From Panicum virgatum (Eukaryota > Streptophyta > Magnoliopsida > Poales > Poaceae), in contig NC_053138.1 in assembly GCF_016808335.1 (NCBI RefSeq), forward strand, positions 15,865,900 through 15,929,899: DNA of 64,000 nucleotides, given 5' to 3'. The position numbers were made by a program, and so were the translations under genes. Below, piece after piece: positions 1 through 11,366 of this stretch. The notes under the pieces are model-generated. The model ran no database searches. It had not been told where the DNA came from and was given only the letters and a program-made list of their open reading frames with translations. How positions within the stretch are numbered: position 1 is the first letter of the stretch; each line of letters begins with the position of its first letter.

Positions 1-3000
1 GGAGCACAGCCACCACCGTCTCCCTCCTTGACTCAGGCTATTGCGGCTCTTATCGCCGACCGAAATGAGCAGACCGAATTGTTGAGGCAACTAGTGCAAA
101 TCAATGCTGGCAGAGGCCGACAAGCACCACCAGCAGAAACTGACTACGTCGGTTTTCTTGCTACTCAACCACCTCTGTTCCACAAAGCCGATGATCCCCT
201 TGAGGCAGATGCTTGGATTCGCACCATCGAGGACAAGTTTGGCATTCTTAATTGCACAGAAGTGGACAAGACTGCCTTTGCAGCGCAACAGCTGAGAGGC
301 CCGGCAAAGATATGGTGGGCTAGTCATTCAGCTATGCAACCAACAGAGAGACAGATTCCCTGGTCAGAATTTAGAGAGATTTTTAGGGCACATTATATTC
401 CAGAAGGATTCATAAAAGTGAAAGTGGAGGAGTTTCTAAATCTGAAACAAGAGAACAAATCAGTGATGGAATATGCCAATATTTTCAATCATCTTGCACA
501 ATATGCTGCACATCACGTAGATACCGATGAAAAGAAGCAAGATTGTTTCCAGAAAGGGTTAAATACCGAGTTACTCATGCGTTTAGCAGTGAGAACATTT
601 ACCAGCTACAGTGACTTGGTCAGTAAAGCTATTCTCCAAGAAGATGCGATGCTGAAGCATGAAAAGGCGAAAAAGAGGAAGAAATCACCTATTGGGTTTC
701 CTGGGAATGTGGTGCAACGCCTACGCCTGGGATCCACTAGCTCCTCCCAAACTCAACATCAACTACGACAGGGGGTGTCTGAACATGTGGCTCCTTCACA
801 GCTGGAGCAAAAGAAGCCCGTATTGCAGCATGTTTTTCACTCCCACCCTGACCCGTGCAAGCATCACCTAGCCGAGGGTTGCCATCACTCAGAGAATATC
901 TGTTGTACTCCACCCAATCCGAGAAAAGGCTCTAGCAATACAAATAAGAAAAAGAAGATGTCGTATATTAAGGATGGGTGTGTGAGTTACACCACTTGTG
1001 AGGACGTGCCAGAAGGGGAACACGTGATGGAAGATATATTCTCCCTCAATGATCATCCAGTTAGAGTTCTATTCGACTCTGGTGCTTCGCATACATTTCT
1101 TAGCAAGGCTTGTGCAGATAGGCACGGATTAAAAATTGATTGCATGAACACTTCATATAAAATTCAATCCCCAGGTGGTCAAATAATCACAAACCAAATG
1201 GCAAGAAAGGTACCAATCAACTTGGCTGGGAGAATCTTTCCGACCAATTTTATCATTCTCCCACATCAAGGGATTGATATCATATTGGGTATGAATTGGA
1301 TGAAGGCACATGGAGTTGTGTTGGATACTCGGGCGCATGCTGTTCATATCAATTCACGTGCACATGGTTCTACGGTGTTACTTTTGACCAAGTACAAGAC
1401 ACACAATGCAACCATGAATAAATTGGAGGGTAAAAGCTTAGAGGAGATACCTGTAGTGTGCGATTATTCAGATGTCTTTCCAGAGGATTTACCTGGATTG
1501 CCACCTGATCGGGACGTTGAGTTTGTTATTGAACTCCAACCGGGTACAGCACCTATCTCTAGAAGGCCATATCGGATGCCACCGAATGAATTGGCAGAAT
1601 TGAAGGTACAATTGCAAGACCTACTAAATAAGGGTTTCATTCGTCCAAGCTCATCACCTTGGGGATGCCCAGCTTTATTTGTGAAAAAGAAAGACCAAAG
1701 TTTGAGGTTATGTGTTGATTACCGGCCTTTAAATGCGGTTACCATCAAGAATAAATACCCATTGCCTCGCATTGACATTCTCTTTGATCAGTTAGCCGGA
1801 GCTAAGGTATTTTCTAAGATAGATCTTCGATCCGGTTATCACCAAATAAAGATCAGACCTCAGGACATTCCAAAGACTGCTTTCTCCACTCGCTATGGTT
1901 TATTCGAGTACCTAGTCATGTCTTTTGGATTGACTAATGCTCCAGCTTACTTCATGTATCTTATGAATTCGGTTTTCATGCCTGAGTTGGACAAGTTTAT
2001 TGTGGTATTCATTGATGACATCTTGATATACTCCAAGAATGAAGAAGAGCACGCCAAGCACCTTCATATTGTTCTTCAACGTCTACGAGAGCACAAGTTG
2101 TATGCAAAATTCAGCAAATGTGAATTTTGGCTTAAAGAAGTTCCTTTCTTAGTCCATGTCATATCTGCAGAGGGTATTTCAGTTGATCCAGGAAAAGTTC
2201 AAGATGTATTGGATTGGGAGGCTCCAACATCAGTTAAGGAAATCCGCAGCTTTCTAGGATTAGCTGGGTATTATCGTCGATTCATCCCAGAGTTTTCAAA
2301 AATCGCTAAGCCTATGACCGAGCTACTCAAGAAAGGTGTCAAGTTTCATTGGAATGACAAATGTGAAGAGGCTTTCCATACTCTGAAAAAGCTTTTAACT
2401 TCTGCACCTATCCTGGCTCAACCCGATACATCAAAACCATTTGACATATACTGTGATGCTTCTGGTACTGGTATTGGTTGTGTCTTGATGCAGGAGAACC
2501 GAGTGATTGCATATGCGTCTAGGTCACTCAAGCGCCACGAGGAAAATTACCCAACTCATGATTTGGAATTAACTGCTGTAGTACATGCTCTGAAGATATG
2601 GAGGCATCATCTCTTAGGTAGTCCTTGTCGCATCTACACTGACCACAAGAGCCTTAAGTATCTTTTTACTCAACCTGATTTGAACATGCGCCAAAGGCGA
2701 TGGTTGGAACTAATCAAGGATTATGAACTTGAAGTGCATTATCATCCTGGTAAAGCAAATGTAGTTGCAGATGCGCTAAGTCGCAAAGCTCACTGTCATT
2801 GCATCTCAGCTATACCATTAAGCGAGTCCCTTTGCTTTGAAATGGAAAAGCTGAACTTGAGCATTGTACCACATGGCACGCTGGCCCATCTAGAACTCAC
2901 TCCTACTCTTCGTGATCTAATCATCGCAGCACAAAAGAAAGATAAAGGAATAAAGGAAATTCAGAGGAGATTATCAGAAGGAGATTCGAAAGTAAGTTGT

Positions 3001-4417
3001 TTTCACCAAGACAGTGAGAATGTGTTATGGTTTAAGAACAGATTAGTGGTGCCTAAGGATTTTGAGCTCAGAAAGCAAATTCTGGATGAAGCTCATACCT
3101 CTCGACTATCAATTCATCCTGGTAGCAACAAAATGTATCAAGACTAAACAACAGTTTTGGTGGACTCGGATGAAAAGAGAGATTGCCAAGTATGTGTCAG
3201 AATGTGACATCTGTCGTAGGGTCAAAGCTAGTCATCTCAGACCAGCTGGAATGTTGCAACCCCTGAGTATTCCTGAATGGAAATGGGAAGACATCAGCAT
3301 GGATTTCGTTGTCGGTTTACCTCGAACTCAAAAGGGTTATGATTCGATCTGGGTCATTGTAGACCGCCTGACCAAATCCGCACATTTTCTTCCAGTTAAA
3401 ACAATCTATCGAGCAAAGAAGTATGTCGAGTTGTATATGGATCGCATCCTATGTTTACATGGAGTGCCAAAGACTATCATATCAGATCGAGGGACCCAGT
3501 TTGTTGCTCGCTTCTGGGAACAATTGCATACTTGTTTAGGAACTCGATTGATCCGCAGCTCAGCTTATCACCCTCAAACAGATGGCCAAACGGAGAGAAT
3601 TAATCAGATTTTAGAAGATATGCTTCGCGCATGTGTTTTAGCCTACCCGCAGAAATGGGATGAATGCTTGCCATTAGCTGAATTTTCTTATAACAATAGC
3701 TATCAAGAAAGCATTAAAATGGCACCATTTGAAGCTTTATACGGTCGTCGATGCCGTACTCCACTAAATTGGTCCGAAGTTGGAGAGAGGACTATTTTTG
3801 GACCTGACATGGTTAAAGAAGCCGAAGAACAAGTTCATCTGATTCAAGAAAACTTGAAGATTGCGCAGTCCCGTTACAAGAGTTATGCGGATAAACGGCG
3901 TGATCCGCTTGTTTTTGAAGTTGGTGACCATGTCTATTTAAAAGTATCACCCTGGAAAGGCGTACAAAGATTTGGGATAAAGGGAAAGCTAGCTCCCCGC
4001 TACATTGGTCCATATCCAATTGTCGAAAGATGCGGTCCTGTGGCTTACCGATTGAATCTTCCAGCAAAGTTTTCGGCAATTCACAACATCTTCCATGTGT
4101 CCCAATTAAAGAAATGTCTTAGAGTTCCAACTGAAGCTATCGACAGTGATACCATTCAGTTAGAATCTGATCTCACTTATCCTGAGCACCCAATCAAGAT
4201 ACTTGATCGCAAGGATCGAGTTACTCGTCGCACAACCAATCGATTCTACAAAGTTCAATGGAGTAATCACTCCGAAGATGAAGCTACTTGGGAGAAGGAG
4301 GAATTTCTGAGATCCAAGTATCCAGACTTTTTAAATGCACATCTAGGTACTTCACCTTTCAACCTTCTCGCCTTATACCTTCTACCGGGCGCGAATCTCG
4401 AGACGAGATTCTTTTAA
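1..4417 (+). pseudogene. gag-pol polyprotein, frameshifted between RNase H and integrase
   Basis: The reading frame is open from the window edge to a stop at 3145-3147 and resumes in another frame up to the stop at 4415-4417. In order: Retrotrans_gag domain (about 150-650), aspartic protease with DSGASHTF (near 1075), reverse transcriptase with the FIDD active site (near 2010), RNase H with YCDASGTG (near 2450), integrase with a CDIC zinc-ligand pair (near 3205), DDE-type core with D, D and E in SMDF, SDRG and TERIN, and a chromodomain (about 4190-4340). A one-base loss at about 3144, just after MYQD, separates RNase H from integrase. The gag zinc knuckle is degenerate: a Cys/His-rich patch at 855-905 no longer fits CX2CX4HX4C. 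The start codon is upstream of the window. Confidence 0.92.
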
Positions 4418-4428
4418 GGGGGGAGGAT
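4416..4428 (+). other. Polypurine tract
   Basis: The purine run AAGGGGGGAGGA lies directly before the LTR, which starts TGTAACACCC. This is the usual priming site for plus-strand synthesis and fixes the LTR boundary. Confidence 0.88.
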
Positions 4429-7400
4429 TGTAACACCCTAGGTGTTATTTACCTTTAGCATATGGTCGGTCGCTAGTACTAATCATGTATGCATAAAGGC
4501 ATTAAATAAATTTTTCTGGCATTTTAGCACATGCAGTGATGAATTTTATTTAAAAATGTTTTCCAATAAGAGCTCATATCATATTTCATTTAAGTTATAT
4601 TGAAAATGCATAAGTATGAAAAATAGTAAATTCATCACAAAATATTGTTTTGAATGCCAACTGACTTAATTATAATCCTACTATCCTAGAGTGAAGTGAA
4701 TTTCTCGGTTCCATGATTTTGTGCTTGCAAGTGCCTACAGACATTAGCATGTTATAGTTATCTACGTTGACAGCTTTAGGTAGTCATCAAATTTTCATCA
4801 TTTTATTTTCCAGTAGAGATCCTCTAAATTTTGGCCCACACGTCAGCCCCAAACTCCCTCTTCCTCCCCTGCACTCACACGCACAGCACATTAGCTCCTT
4901 CCAGCTCTCTGTTCCGTTCCCCTCTCTCTGGCTCTCTGCTACCTACAGCAGAAACTGAGCAGCGGCAACCAAATCCACCACCAGCAACCATAGATCCTCC
5001 CTCCAGCTACCTCCATGCCATCCTCCCTGCTGTCCTAGTGCGATTCCTCCCATTTTTCCCCTTCGGATTTGACCTCTGGTGTGCTCTATTTCGATGACCT
5101 AGCTCTATTCCTCTTTTCCAATCTTCATCACTCGTACGTGCTGCAGCTCCGGCCATAGCTTGTGCCTACAGCTCGATGTTGCTCCACCAAGATGAGGGAG
5201 GTGAGCTTCTAGTTTGCTCCTGCGCACCTTCTACACCCCCTCTATTGCTCCTACACCCCCTCTAGTGGATAGCTACGAAACCCAAATCCCCCATGTTCAT
5301 TGTACATGATGTGCTAGTGTGACGCTGTGCTTTGTTGCTATGCTCTAAAAATGGTGAAGGTGGAAACTCAGGCTGGCTAAGCCATGGTGAAGTACTGATG
5401 ATTGGGTGTGGTGTGCAGGTGAACTATAGGTTCTTGCAGGGGGTGCTGCTGTCTTAATTTTGTTAACTGCGTAGCGATTAGCAGAAAAGTCATAAAGTGA
5501 TGAAATCACTTTTGTTGCTCTAGAGTTATGTGTAACATCTTTGAAAAATACCTTCCATGTTTTTCTGGTTTATTTACATGCCTCCTGTGAATTAATATGT
5601 TTGCTGGCACCTTATCTTGCTTAAATAATATCTCAATAATGGGAACTGATTTTGATGTAAATCCAACTCTAATAATCTGGTTTTTTTATCCTGTGTCAGT
5701 ACAATTTAAATTCATTTCCTTACTCAACCTGTGACTTTAATTTTTGTAATTCATGTTTGCTAATAGCTAAATCAATTAAGGGATCCTTTTAAATAATCCT
5801 ATAGGATTGTCTAGCTGTTTTAGTTTGTTGTCCTATGCATAAATCATATCTTGCAACTTTGGTCATCACCTTGCATCACCATGTTTCCTTGTGCAGTCCT
5901 TTTGTGCACCTACTCAGTAATGTCTACCCAATCCTGTTTTAAAATGTTAAGCGTTCATACTCACTTGCATTGCATCATGGCATACATGTAGATCATGTAG
6001 CTGAGGACGTGGTGAACCAAATCGTGGCTGACCAAAAAGAGAAGAACCAGCTGGAGCAGTCTGAGGACCCGGCCAAGGCCAGTAGGGCTCAAGATCTTGG
6101 TAGTACTAACACTGAGCAGTAAAAAGGCAAGCCCCGGTGCATAACTCTTAATTTCAGTATTCAATATTTGTTATATAATTATTGTGCATTTAAGTTTCTA
6201 GGAGTTGATTGGAACCTTAGATGCATGATCCCTAGGGTTCCTCAGTGTCTCTACTAGTATACAGGTCGTTAGTACTGCAATGCTTAATTAGGATTCGGTA
6301 GAAGACGAGTGATTCCTGTCACTCGCGAGATATAGGTCTTGTTACTTATGAAAAAGTTGCTAGAGAATGAAATCTTTGAGAAAAAGAAAGAAAAATGGAG
6401 ACCGGGCGGAGATGGATTGGTTATGGATATGGAAGTTATGGAAAGTAAGCCTCCGCCTGTGTCGATTGAGGACCGTACCGTTGTTGGCACTATTGATCGA
6501 GGATTGAACAGTACTAACCGCATGCCGGGAGTAGGAGGTAGTCGAAACCGGTAAGCTCAGTACCATATGTGCCCCGGTAGGCGGACTTGATACTGTCTTC
6601 ACCAGTGGAGCTAGTATACAAACTCATGGCTGACCTTTCGTTGGTATCGGTGGGGCTAGCAGTCCCGGGTCGCAGGGCAGTTCGCCTATTCGGTGTGCAT
6701 ATGCGAAGGGTTGGTGTGTATAGCCCGACGGGGCATATACGTGCCGTGTTGGTTAGGTCCACCTTGCAAGGTTAAATCGAATCGATTCGCCGTGACTCGC
6801 GGATATGAGAACCTTGATCTCTCTGTCACATCGTAGTAAATGATGGAATTGAAAATGGAAAGTTGAGAATCTATGTTATGGTTGTGGTGCTCTGAAAAGA
6901 TAATGTGATCCACCATGCGTGCTCTAGGTGTTTAGGCAAATCTAGTTGGTACCTGATAAACTTAAATTGAGCTAAAATATTGCAAGTAAGGATCCAGTAT
7001 TAGTAGCTTTTCAGCAAAACAACTCCAGAGCCAAAAAGCTTTTCATGTCTAGTTATTGGGCTAAGTATACCCATGGACGGGTAAGTCTTGCTGAGTATTA
7101 AAATACTCAGGCTTGTTGTTGCTATATCTTTTAGCAGGTTACGTTCCGGAGGACTCCGAGGAGATCTGCGCTTCGTGGATCGGTCAACCACTTCCTCCGG
7201 GTTGGTCGGTCGAGTGGGTCCCGTCTTCTCCGTGAAGTTCGGGCAGGTGAGCCTCACATCAGTGGGCAAGGTGTGAAGCTCGTCTTTGTCTGCGACGTTG
7301 GTTATCGTATTGTTTTGAAGCTTGTTTTAAACTCTAAATTACTTTCCGCTGCGTTTGAACTCTGAGGTTTGATTTGTAAAACTGACTTGTAAACACTTGT

Positions 7401-7623
7401 TGTAGTCAAGTTGGTGTTTCTGTTTTAAATTCGGTTTGTAAATGGCTTTGAACGCTTTTGTTACCAGTAATCATCTGTGCTCGTCTTTTGGCGAGAGTTC
7501 CTGTGTAATCGATCCTGGTTACAGCAGGCGGTCTGAGTGTACTGGTTGAGTGCAGTAATTCTGGTTTAAGTTTAAGTGTTAATTACTGCACTTGATTGGT
7601 ATTATTTGGACTGTTCTGTGACA
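4429..7623 (+). repeat. 3' LTR of the plus-strand Tekay-type element (about 3.2 kb)
   Basis: It begins TGTAACACCC right after the polypurine tract and ends TTCTGTGACA, giving the expected TG...CA ends. The ends resemble those of the array LTRs, which start TGTAACAACC and end TTCTGTCACA in element orientation. The stretch at 6265-6345 also matches the array LTRs (27030-27100 on the other strand). The 3' end is placed by this similarity; only one LTR is in the window, so the boundary cannot be confirmed from a pair. It contains no gene; the small open frames in it are not recognisable. Confidence 0.8.
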
Positions 7624-8265
7624 GATATATATAAGGAATTTGAGCTTGTTTATTTAAAAATATATATATACTGTATTTTTGCATTTAATGCTTCATACAT
7701 ATATCTGAATATTCAATGCCTTATTACCTGCCGCGGATCGATCAGATCCTGCCGCCTACCACCCGTAGATATCTCACCTTCCTTCCGTACCATACACGTC
7801 GTCCATAATTTCAGAAATATTGTTGCCTTTTTTATTTCAGCAAATTTATTTTTTAAAATAAAAGAGTGATGCGATTTCAGCAGATTGATAACCTATCGAG
7901 GTGATACTAGATCACCAGCAGATTATCAGGACAAAAAAATGGCATGATGTCTGTGATAAGCCAACTTAATAACAATGTCTTATTGAACCAACCAAAACGC
8001 ATGCTTTGCGACTGAACCAGGCAGGGTCGTAGTGAAAATGAACCCTGCAGGCCTGCCGCACAGAGCTGCTAGAACACAATTGTTTGTTCATGGCCAGCAG
8101 GCGTGCATAAACATAGTACTGCATGCTGCCAGCTGCGACAACTGATCTAATCTGACACGGGACTCGACCACGGCAAGCAATAACTAAACGGCGCCGACCA
8201 AATTAAATGAAACAGCCAGCGCCGCCGCTGGTGCACGTCGTCGATCGCCGGCGGCCAGTCCTTCA
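7624..8265. other. Intergenic, AT-rich
   Basis: This holds (AT)-rich runs next to the LTR and the 3' flank of the minus-strand HIPP gene. I see no coding signal, RNA gene or clear element. Confidence 0.6.
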
Positions 8266-8843
8266 TCACTGGACGGAGCAGCAGCCGTTGGGGTTGTCGT
8301 CGTGGAACCACAGCGGCGCCTCGTTGGGCACGTACTGTTGGCGCGCCTGCAGTGTCTCGCCCGGCACGTACTGGAGCAGGAGCTGCGGGGGCGCCGCCGC
8401 GGGCACCCAGCTCACGGCGCCGGCGTGCGGGTAGTTGGCGTAGGGCCGTGCGGGCCCAGGTGCACCATCCCGGCGTAGTGCGGCGGCTCCTCCGCGCCGC
8501 CGCCGTCGCTGACGATGGCGACGGGCCTCTTGGTCCGCGCCTGGATCTTCCACCTCAGCAGCGACGCGTCCAGGGACGACCCGTAGACGACCACCAGCCC
8601 CGTGTCCACCGACACCCACACCTCCTCCACCCCTGCACGCACGCGCAACGCAAGGCCGCCGCCATGTTAATTACTAGATCCGTGTTAATTACGCAAGGCA
8701 GTAGCGGAATGCGCGTCCGCCCGGGCGGCCGGAGCACGAAGAGGCCGGGACACGTACGTACCGAGGAGGTTCTTGACGGCCTTGCGGATCCTTCCGGCGC
8801 AGCCGTAGCAGTGAACGTCCATGCGGAGGATCACCGGAGCCAT
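8266..8843 (-). CDS. Heavy-metal-associated isoprenylated plant protein (HIPP), frameshifted in exon 2
   Basis: Two exons on the minus strand: 8843-8762 and 8632-8266, with a GT-AG intron. The start is the ATG at 8843, about 80 bp from a TATA box. The N-terminus begins MAPVILRMDVHCYGCAGRIR, an HMA domain with the CxxC metal-binding pair CYGC. The C-terminus in the last frame ends GCCSVQ, a CaaX prenylation box (CSVQ). HIPPs bind metal ions and attach to membranes through the prenyl group. The reading frame changes once at about 8443-8447, in a run of C residues: the upstream frame would stop near 8412, while the family-like C-terminus lies in another frame. This is either a one-base loss (pseudogene or weak allele) or a sequence error. 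Confidence 0.72.
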
Positions 8844-8920
8844 GGCCGAGCGAGGCTGCTTGCGTGGTGACCGGATCGGAGTGTGCGTGCAGGTGCAGCT
8901 AGAACGATCGGGAATGGCTG

Positions 8921-8930
8921 GCTTTATAAT
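8921..8930 (-). promoter_or_regulatory. TATA box of the HIPP gene
   Basis: The minus strand reads ATTATAAAGC here, about 80 bp before the ATG at 8843. That spacing fits a short 5' leader. Confidence 0.55.
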
Positions 8931-9089
8931 GAAGAGGGCTAGGGAGCAAATCGATCGAGAAATCTCAAATTGATCAGGTGAGGGGGAAATGGGATCGCGC
9001 GTGATTTGATTTTGTCTGGTGCCATCCTTCGATCCCTTTCCATATGAACTAGAACGCTTCCCATATATACTATCGAGGCTTTCCACGTT

Positions 9090-9522
9090 CTTGACGCCCG
9101 GTACATCGTGAGGCAGATCCTCTGCAACCGCTTCACCTCCGAGGCGGCCGGCGGCGGCGGCGGACGAGGAGCCGCTCCCGCCGTGGCTGACGGAAGCGGA
9201 CGTGGACCGGTTCGCGTCGGAGTTCGAACGGACGGGGTTCACGGGCGGCATCAACTACTACCGCAACATGGACCGGAACTGGGAGCTGGCGGCGCCGTGG
9301 GCGGACGCCAAGGTGGCGGTGCCCACCAGGTTCGTCGTCGGCGACGGCGACCTCACGTACCACTACCCGGGCATCCAGGACTACATCCACAAGGGCGGCT
9401 TCAAGGCCGACGTGCCGCTGCTGGAGGACGTTGTCGTCATCCCCGGCGCCCGCAACTTCATCCAGCAGGAGAAGGCCGACGAGGTCAGCCACCACATCTA
9501 CGACTTCATCTCAAGGTTCTGA
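9090..9522 (+). pseudogene. Soluble epoxide hydrolase (alpha/beta hydrolase) 3' fragment
   Basis: The translation holds only the C-terminal part of a plant soluble epoxide hydrolase: a lid piece LDARYIVRQILCNRF (9090-9134), then in another frame PLPPWLTEADVDRFASEF, then GDGDLTYHYPG with the family's acid-residue region, ending HIYDFISRF at the stop 9520-9522. The oxyanion HGxP motif and the nucleophile Asp half are absent upstream. The frame changes at about 9140-9165. Where the family has the catalytic His before the FIQQE motif, this copy reads RNFIQQE, so the His is replaced by Asn. Truncation, frameshift and the lost catalytic residue all indicate a dead fragment. The upstream neighbour on the opposite strand is the HIPP gene. 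Confidence 0.8.
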
Positions 9523-9762
9523 TGGATCGTCAGCTTGGTCGATCGGTTGCGTGCTCGAATTAATTAATCAATCTGTTGATCGACGATGCCTAGACATCAC
9601 ACGTGCGTACGTGATGTAGGCCAATCTTAGTGAAAATGTGATAAGAGTGTTATACACATTAAATTTGCTAACATGTACCAATAATACGAGGAGAGGAAAA
9701 AGAAGACTATCATGAAATGTGTGAGCAGTGTCATCACCATAACACTACTGTCATAGTTCTTA

Positions 9763-10261
9763 GGCCACTCCTAATGGGAGTTTCATAGGGGTTTCATGCA
9801 CATTAATTAGCATGCCATGTAGTATTATACAGTGTTATCCTAAACGCTAAACGGTAAACAGTCGGTCACCTATCGTTTAACCCATTATTCGGGCAAAACA
9901 GATATTTAAACGGGGAAAACAGCCGTTTAAACGGTGAAAACAACCAATTAAACGGAAACGGTGTGCCACTGTGTAGCATTTAAACGGGCTAAACGACCGT
10001 TTAAGCGAACAATGGTATTATATGATGACATGTCATAGAATTTAAGAAGAAAGATAAGAAATCAGTTTCATCTATATGAAACTCTCTCTACACAAATACC
10101 AACACTCTATGAGTCTTGAAATTAAATACAACATAGACCCTAGGAAATCACAATATGAAATTATGCATTGAGAGAGGTAGTTTCAACCATTGTTTCATAG
10201 TTTTTTTTCTTATGTGGCTATTTTGGAAACATCAATATGAAACCCTCCACTGGGATTGGCC
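9763..10261. mobile_element. Tourist-like MITE (PIF/Harbinger type)
   Basis: Its inverted ends are GGCCACTCCTAATGGGAG and, on the other strand, GGCCAATCCCAGTGGAGG. TTA flanks both sides (9760-9762 and 10262-10264), the standard PIF/Harbinger target duplication. A 175-bp hAT MITE sits inside it. Confidence 0.8.
9840..10014. mobile_element. hAT-type MITE nested in the Tourist-like MITE
   Basis: It is 175 bp, flanked by a perfect 8-bp duplication GTATTATA at 9832-9839 and 10015-10022. The ends are CAGTGTTATCCTAAACG and, on the other strand, CATTGTTCGCTTAAACG. An 8-bp duplication and a CA start are hAT features. The inside holds several copies of GTTTAAACG-like palindromic steps. Confidence 0.85.
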
Positions 10262-10264
10262 TTA

Positions 10265-10582
10265 GGGCAGTCCCAACCCTCCAACTCAGCTCGTTTCCAT
10301 AGCATTAAATATGGTGCCACATAAGCAAAAAGGTGAGTTGGCACGTGAGTTAATGAGGAGAGAAAAAAATTGAAGAAACTGGTCTCATGCAAGAAACCAC
10401 GTCTACGCGAAAACCAAGACAAAAGAAGAGGTAATTGGATGGAGAAAAAAGAGAGAAGAAATATGATTGGATAACAATTTATTTTGAAGAAACCATCCAT
10501 TGGGGATATAGTTTCTATGAGTAGTGCCTATATGACATGGCAAGTATAGAAACTACTAAAGTGTCTTGGGTTGGGATTGCCC
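10265..10582. mobile_element. Tourist-like MITE adjoining the previous one
   Basis: It is 318 bp with inverted ends GGGCAGTCCCAACCC and, on the other strand, GGGCAATCCCAACCC. TTA flanks it at 10262-10264 and 10583-10585. The left TTA is shared with the MITE at 9763-10261, so one inserted at the other's target duplication. Confidence 0.82.
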
Positions 10583-10829
10583 TTAAGATTCCAGTCTAGA
10601 TAACTGTGCCGATGACACTTCCACTTAGACTGGCCTGAGTAATTGGATTTTTTTTTGAAAATTGTAATTATTGGGTCTTGTGTTTCGAATTATATATGGC
10701 AGCTGGATGGATGTCATCTGTTCATTAGGTTGTTAACTTTAATCATTTTGTCCTTCTTAATACAGAGATACATGTGTTCAAGTCTCGAGCGCCAGAGGCT
10801 TTTGCTCGGCAAAAGATATGAAACTTAAA

Positions 10830-11358
10830 GGAAAAAGTCTAAATTACTCTTCTCAACTATAGCCAAAGTCTGAATAACCCTCTAAACTATTTTTTGAATC
10901 ATTTTACCTCTCAAGCTATCCCATTTAATTCAAATTATCCCATACTGTAATTTGTCATTTTTATTTCTTCATGCATAAGTGGAGTTTTAAGTTGAAATTT
11001 TACAATATGATAGTACACACCATAACACATGTTAGAAAACTAAATTATATTTTTTTATTATTATTTTGATAGGTTGGGATATTTAATAATAAATTAGTCG
11101 TTGGAGTTCAAAATTATATGAAAAATAATGGGGAAAATTATAAAACTTTATCTAAATATGCATTGTGATGTCCACTACTACCCTGCAAAATTTAAAATTA
11201 AAATTCAACTTGTGTAAGGAGAAACAAAAAAGATAAATTGTGTTATGTGGTAAAATAAACTAAATGACATAGTTTAGGGGGTAAATTGAACTAAGTCATA
11301 GTTTAGAGAGTTATTCAAACTTTGGCTATAGTTGAGGGAAGCAAATTGAATTTTTTCC
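10830..11358. mobile_element. Long-TIR miniature element, MULE-like
   Basis: The two ends are inverted copies for at least 60 bp and more loosely for about 100 bp; the shared core includes CTCAACTATAGCCAAAGT. Both termini start GGAAAAA. The flanks AACTTAAA (10822-10829) and AACTTGAA (11359-11366) match at 7 of 8 bases, a slightly decayed 8-9-bp duplication. Long inverted ends with such a duplication suggest a Mutator-like non-autonomous element; hAT is the alternative. There is no coding capacity. Confidence 0.72.
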
Positions 11359-11366
11359 AACTTGAA

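Larger units (their letters stand above)
1..7623 (+). mobile_element. Ty3/gypsy (Tekay-type chromovirus) LTR retrotransposon, 5' end outside window
   Basis: The order is gag, aspartic protease, reverse transcriptase, RNase H, integrase, chromodomain, polypurine tract, 3' LTR. This is the Ty3/gypsy order, and the C-terminal chromodomain marks a chromovirus of the Tekay (Del) type. The 5' LTR, the primer-binding site and the start of gag lie before base 1, so no target duplication can be checked; the 5 bases after the LTR are GATAT. The element is a relative of the tandem array at 19639-50764 but lies in the opposite orientation, and their LTRs share only scattered blocks. The coding region has a frameshift, so the copy is not autonomous. 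Confidence 0.93.
9619..10635. mobile_element. Miniature inverted-repeat element split by later MITE insertions
   Basis: The left end GGCCAATCTTAGTGAAAATG and the right end on the other strand GGCCAGTCTAAGTGGAAGTG are imperfect terminal inverted repeats. Without the inserts the element would be about 194 bp (9619-9762 plus 10586-10635). It was split at a TTA by the two Tourist-like MITEs inside it. Its own target duplication is unclear (GTA on one side, TGA on the other). Confidence 0.6.

Noticed and set aside
10647..10672. T9 run with possible flanking repeats as another tail-type footprint
   Set aside because: The flanking match is only about six bases and there is no clean CTC-A(n) on either strand.
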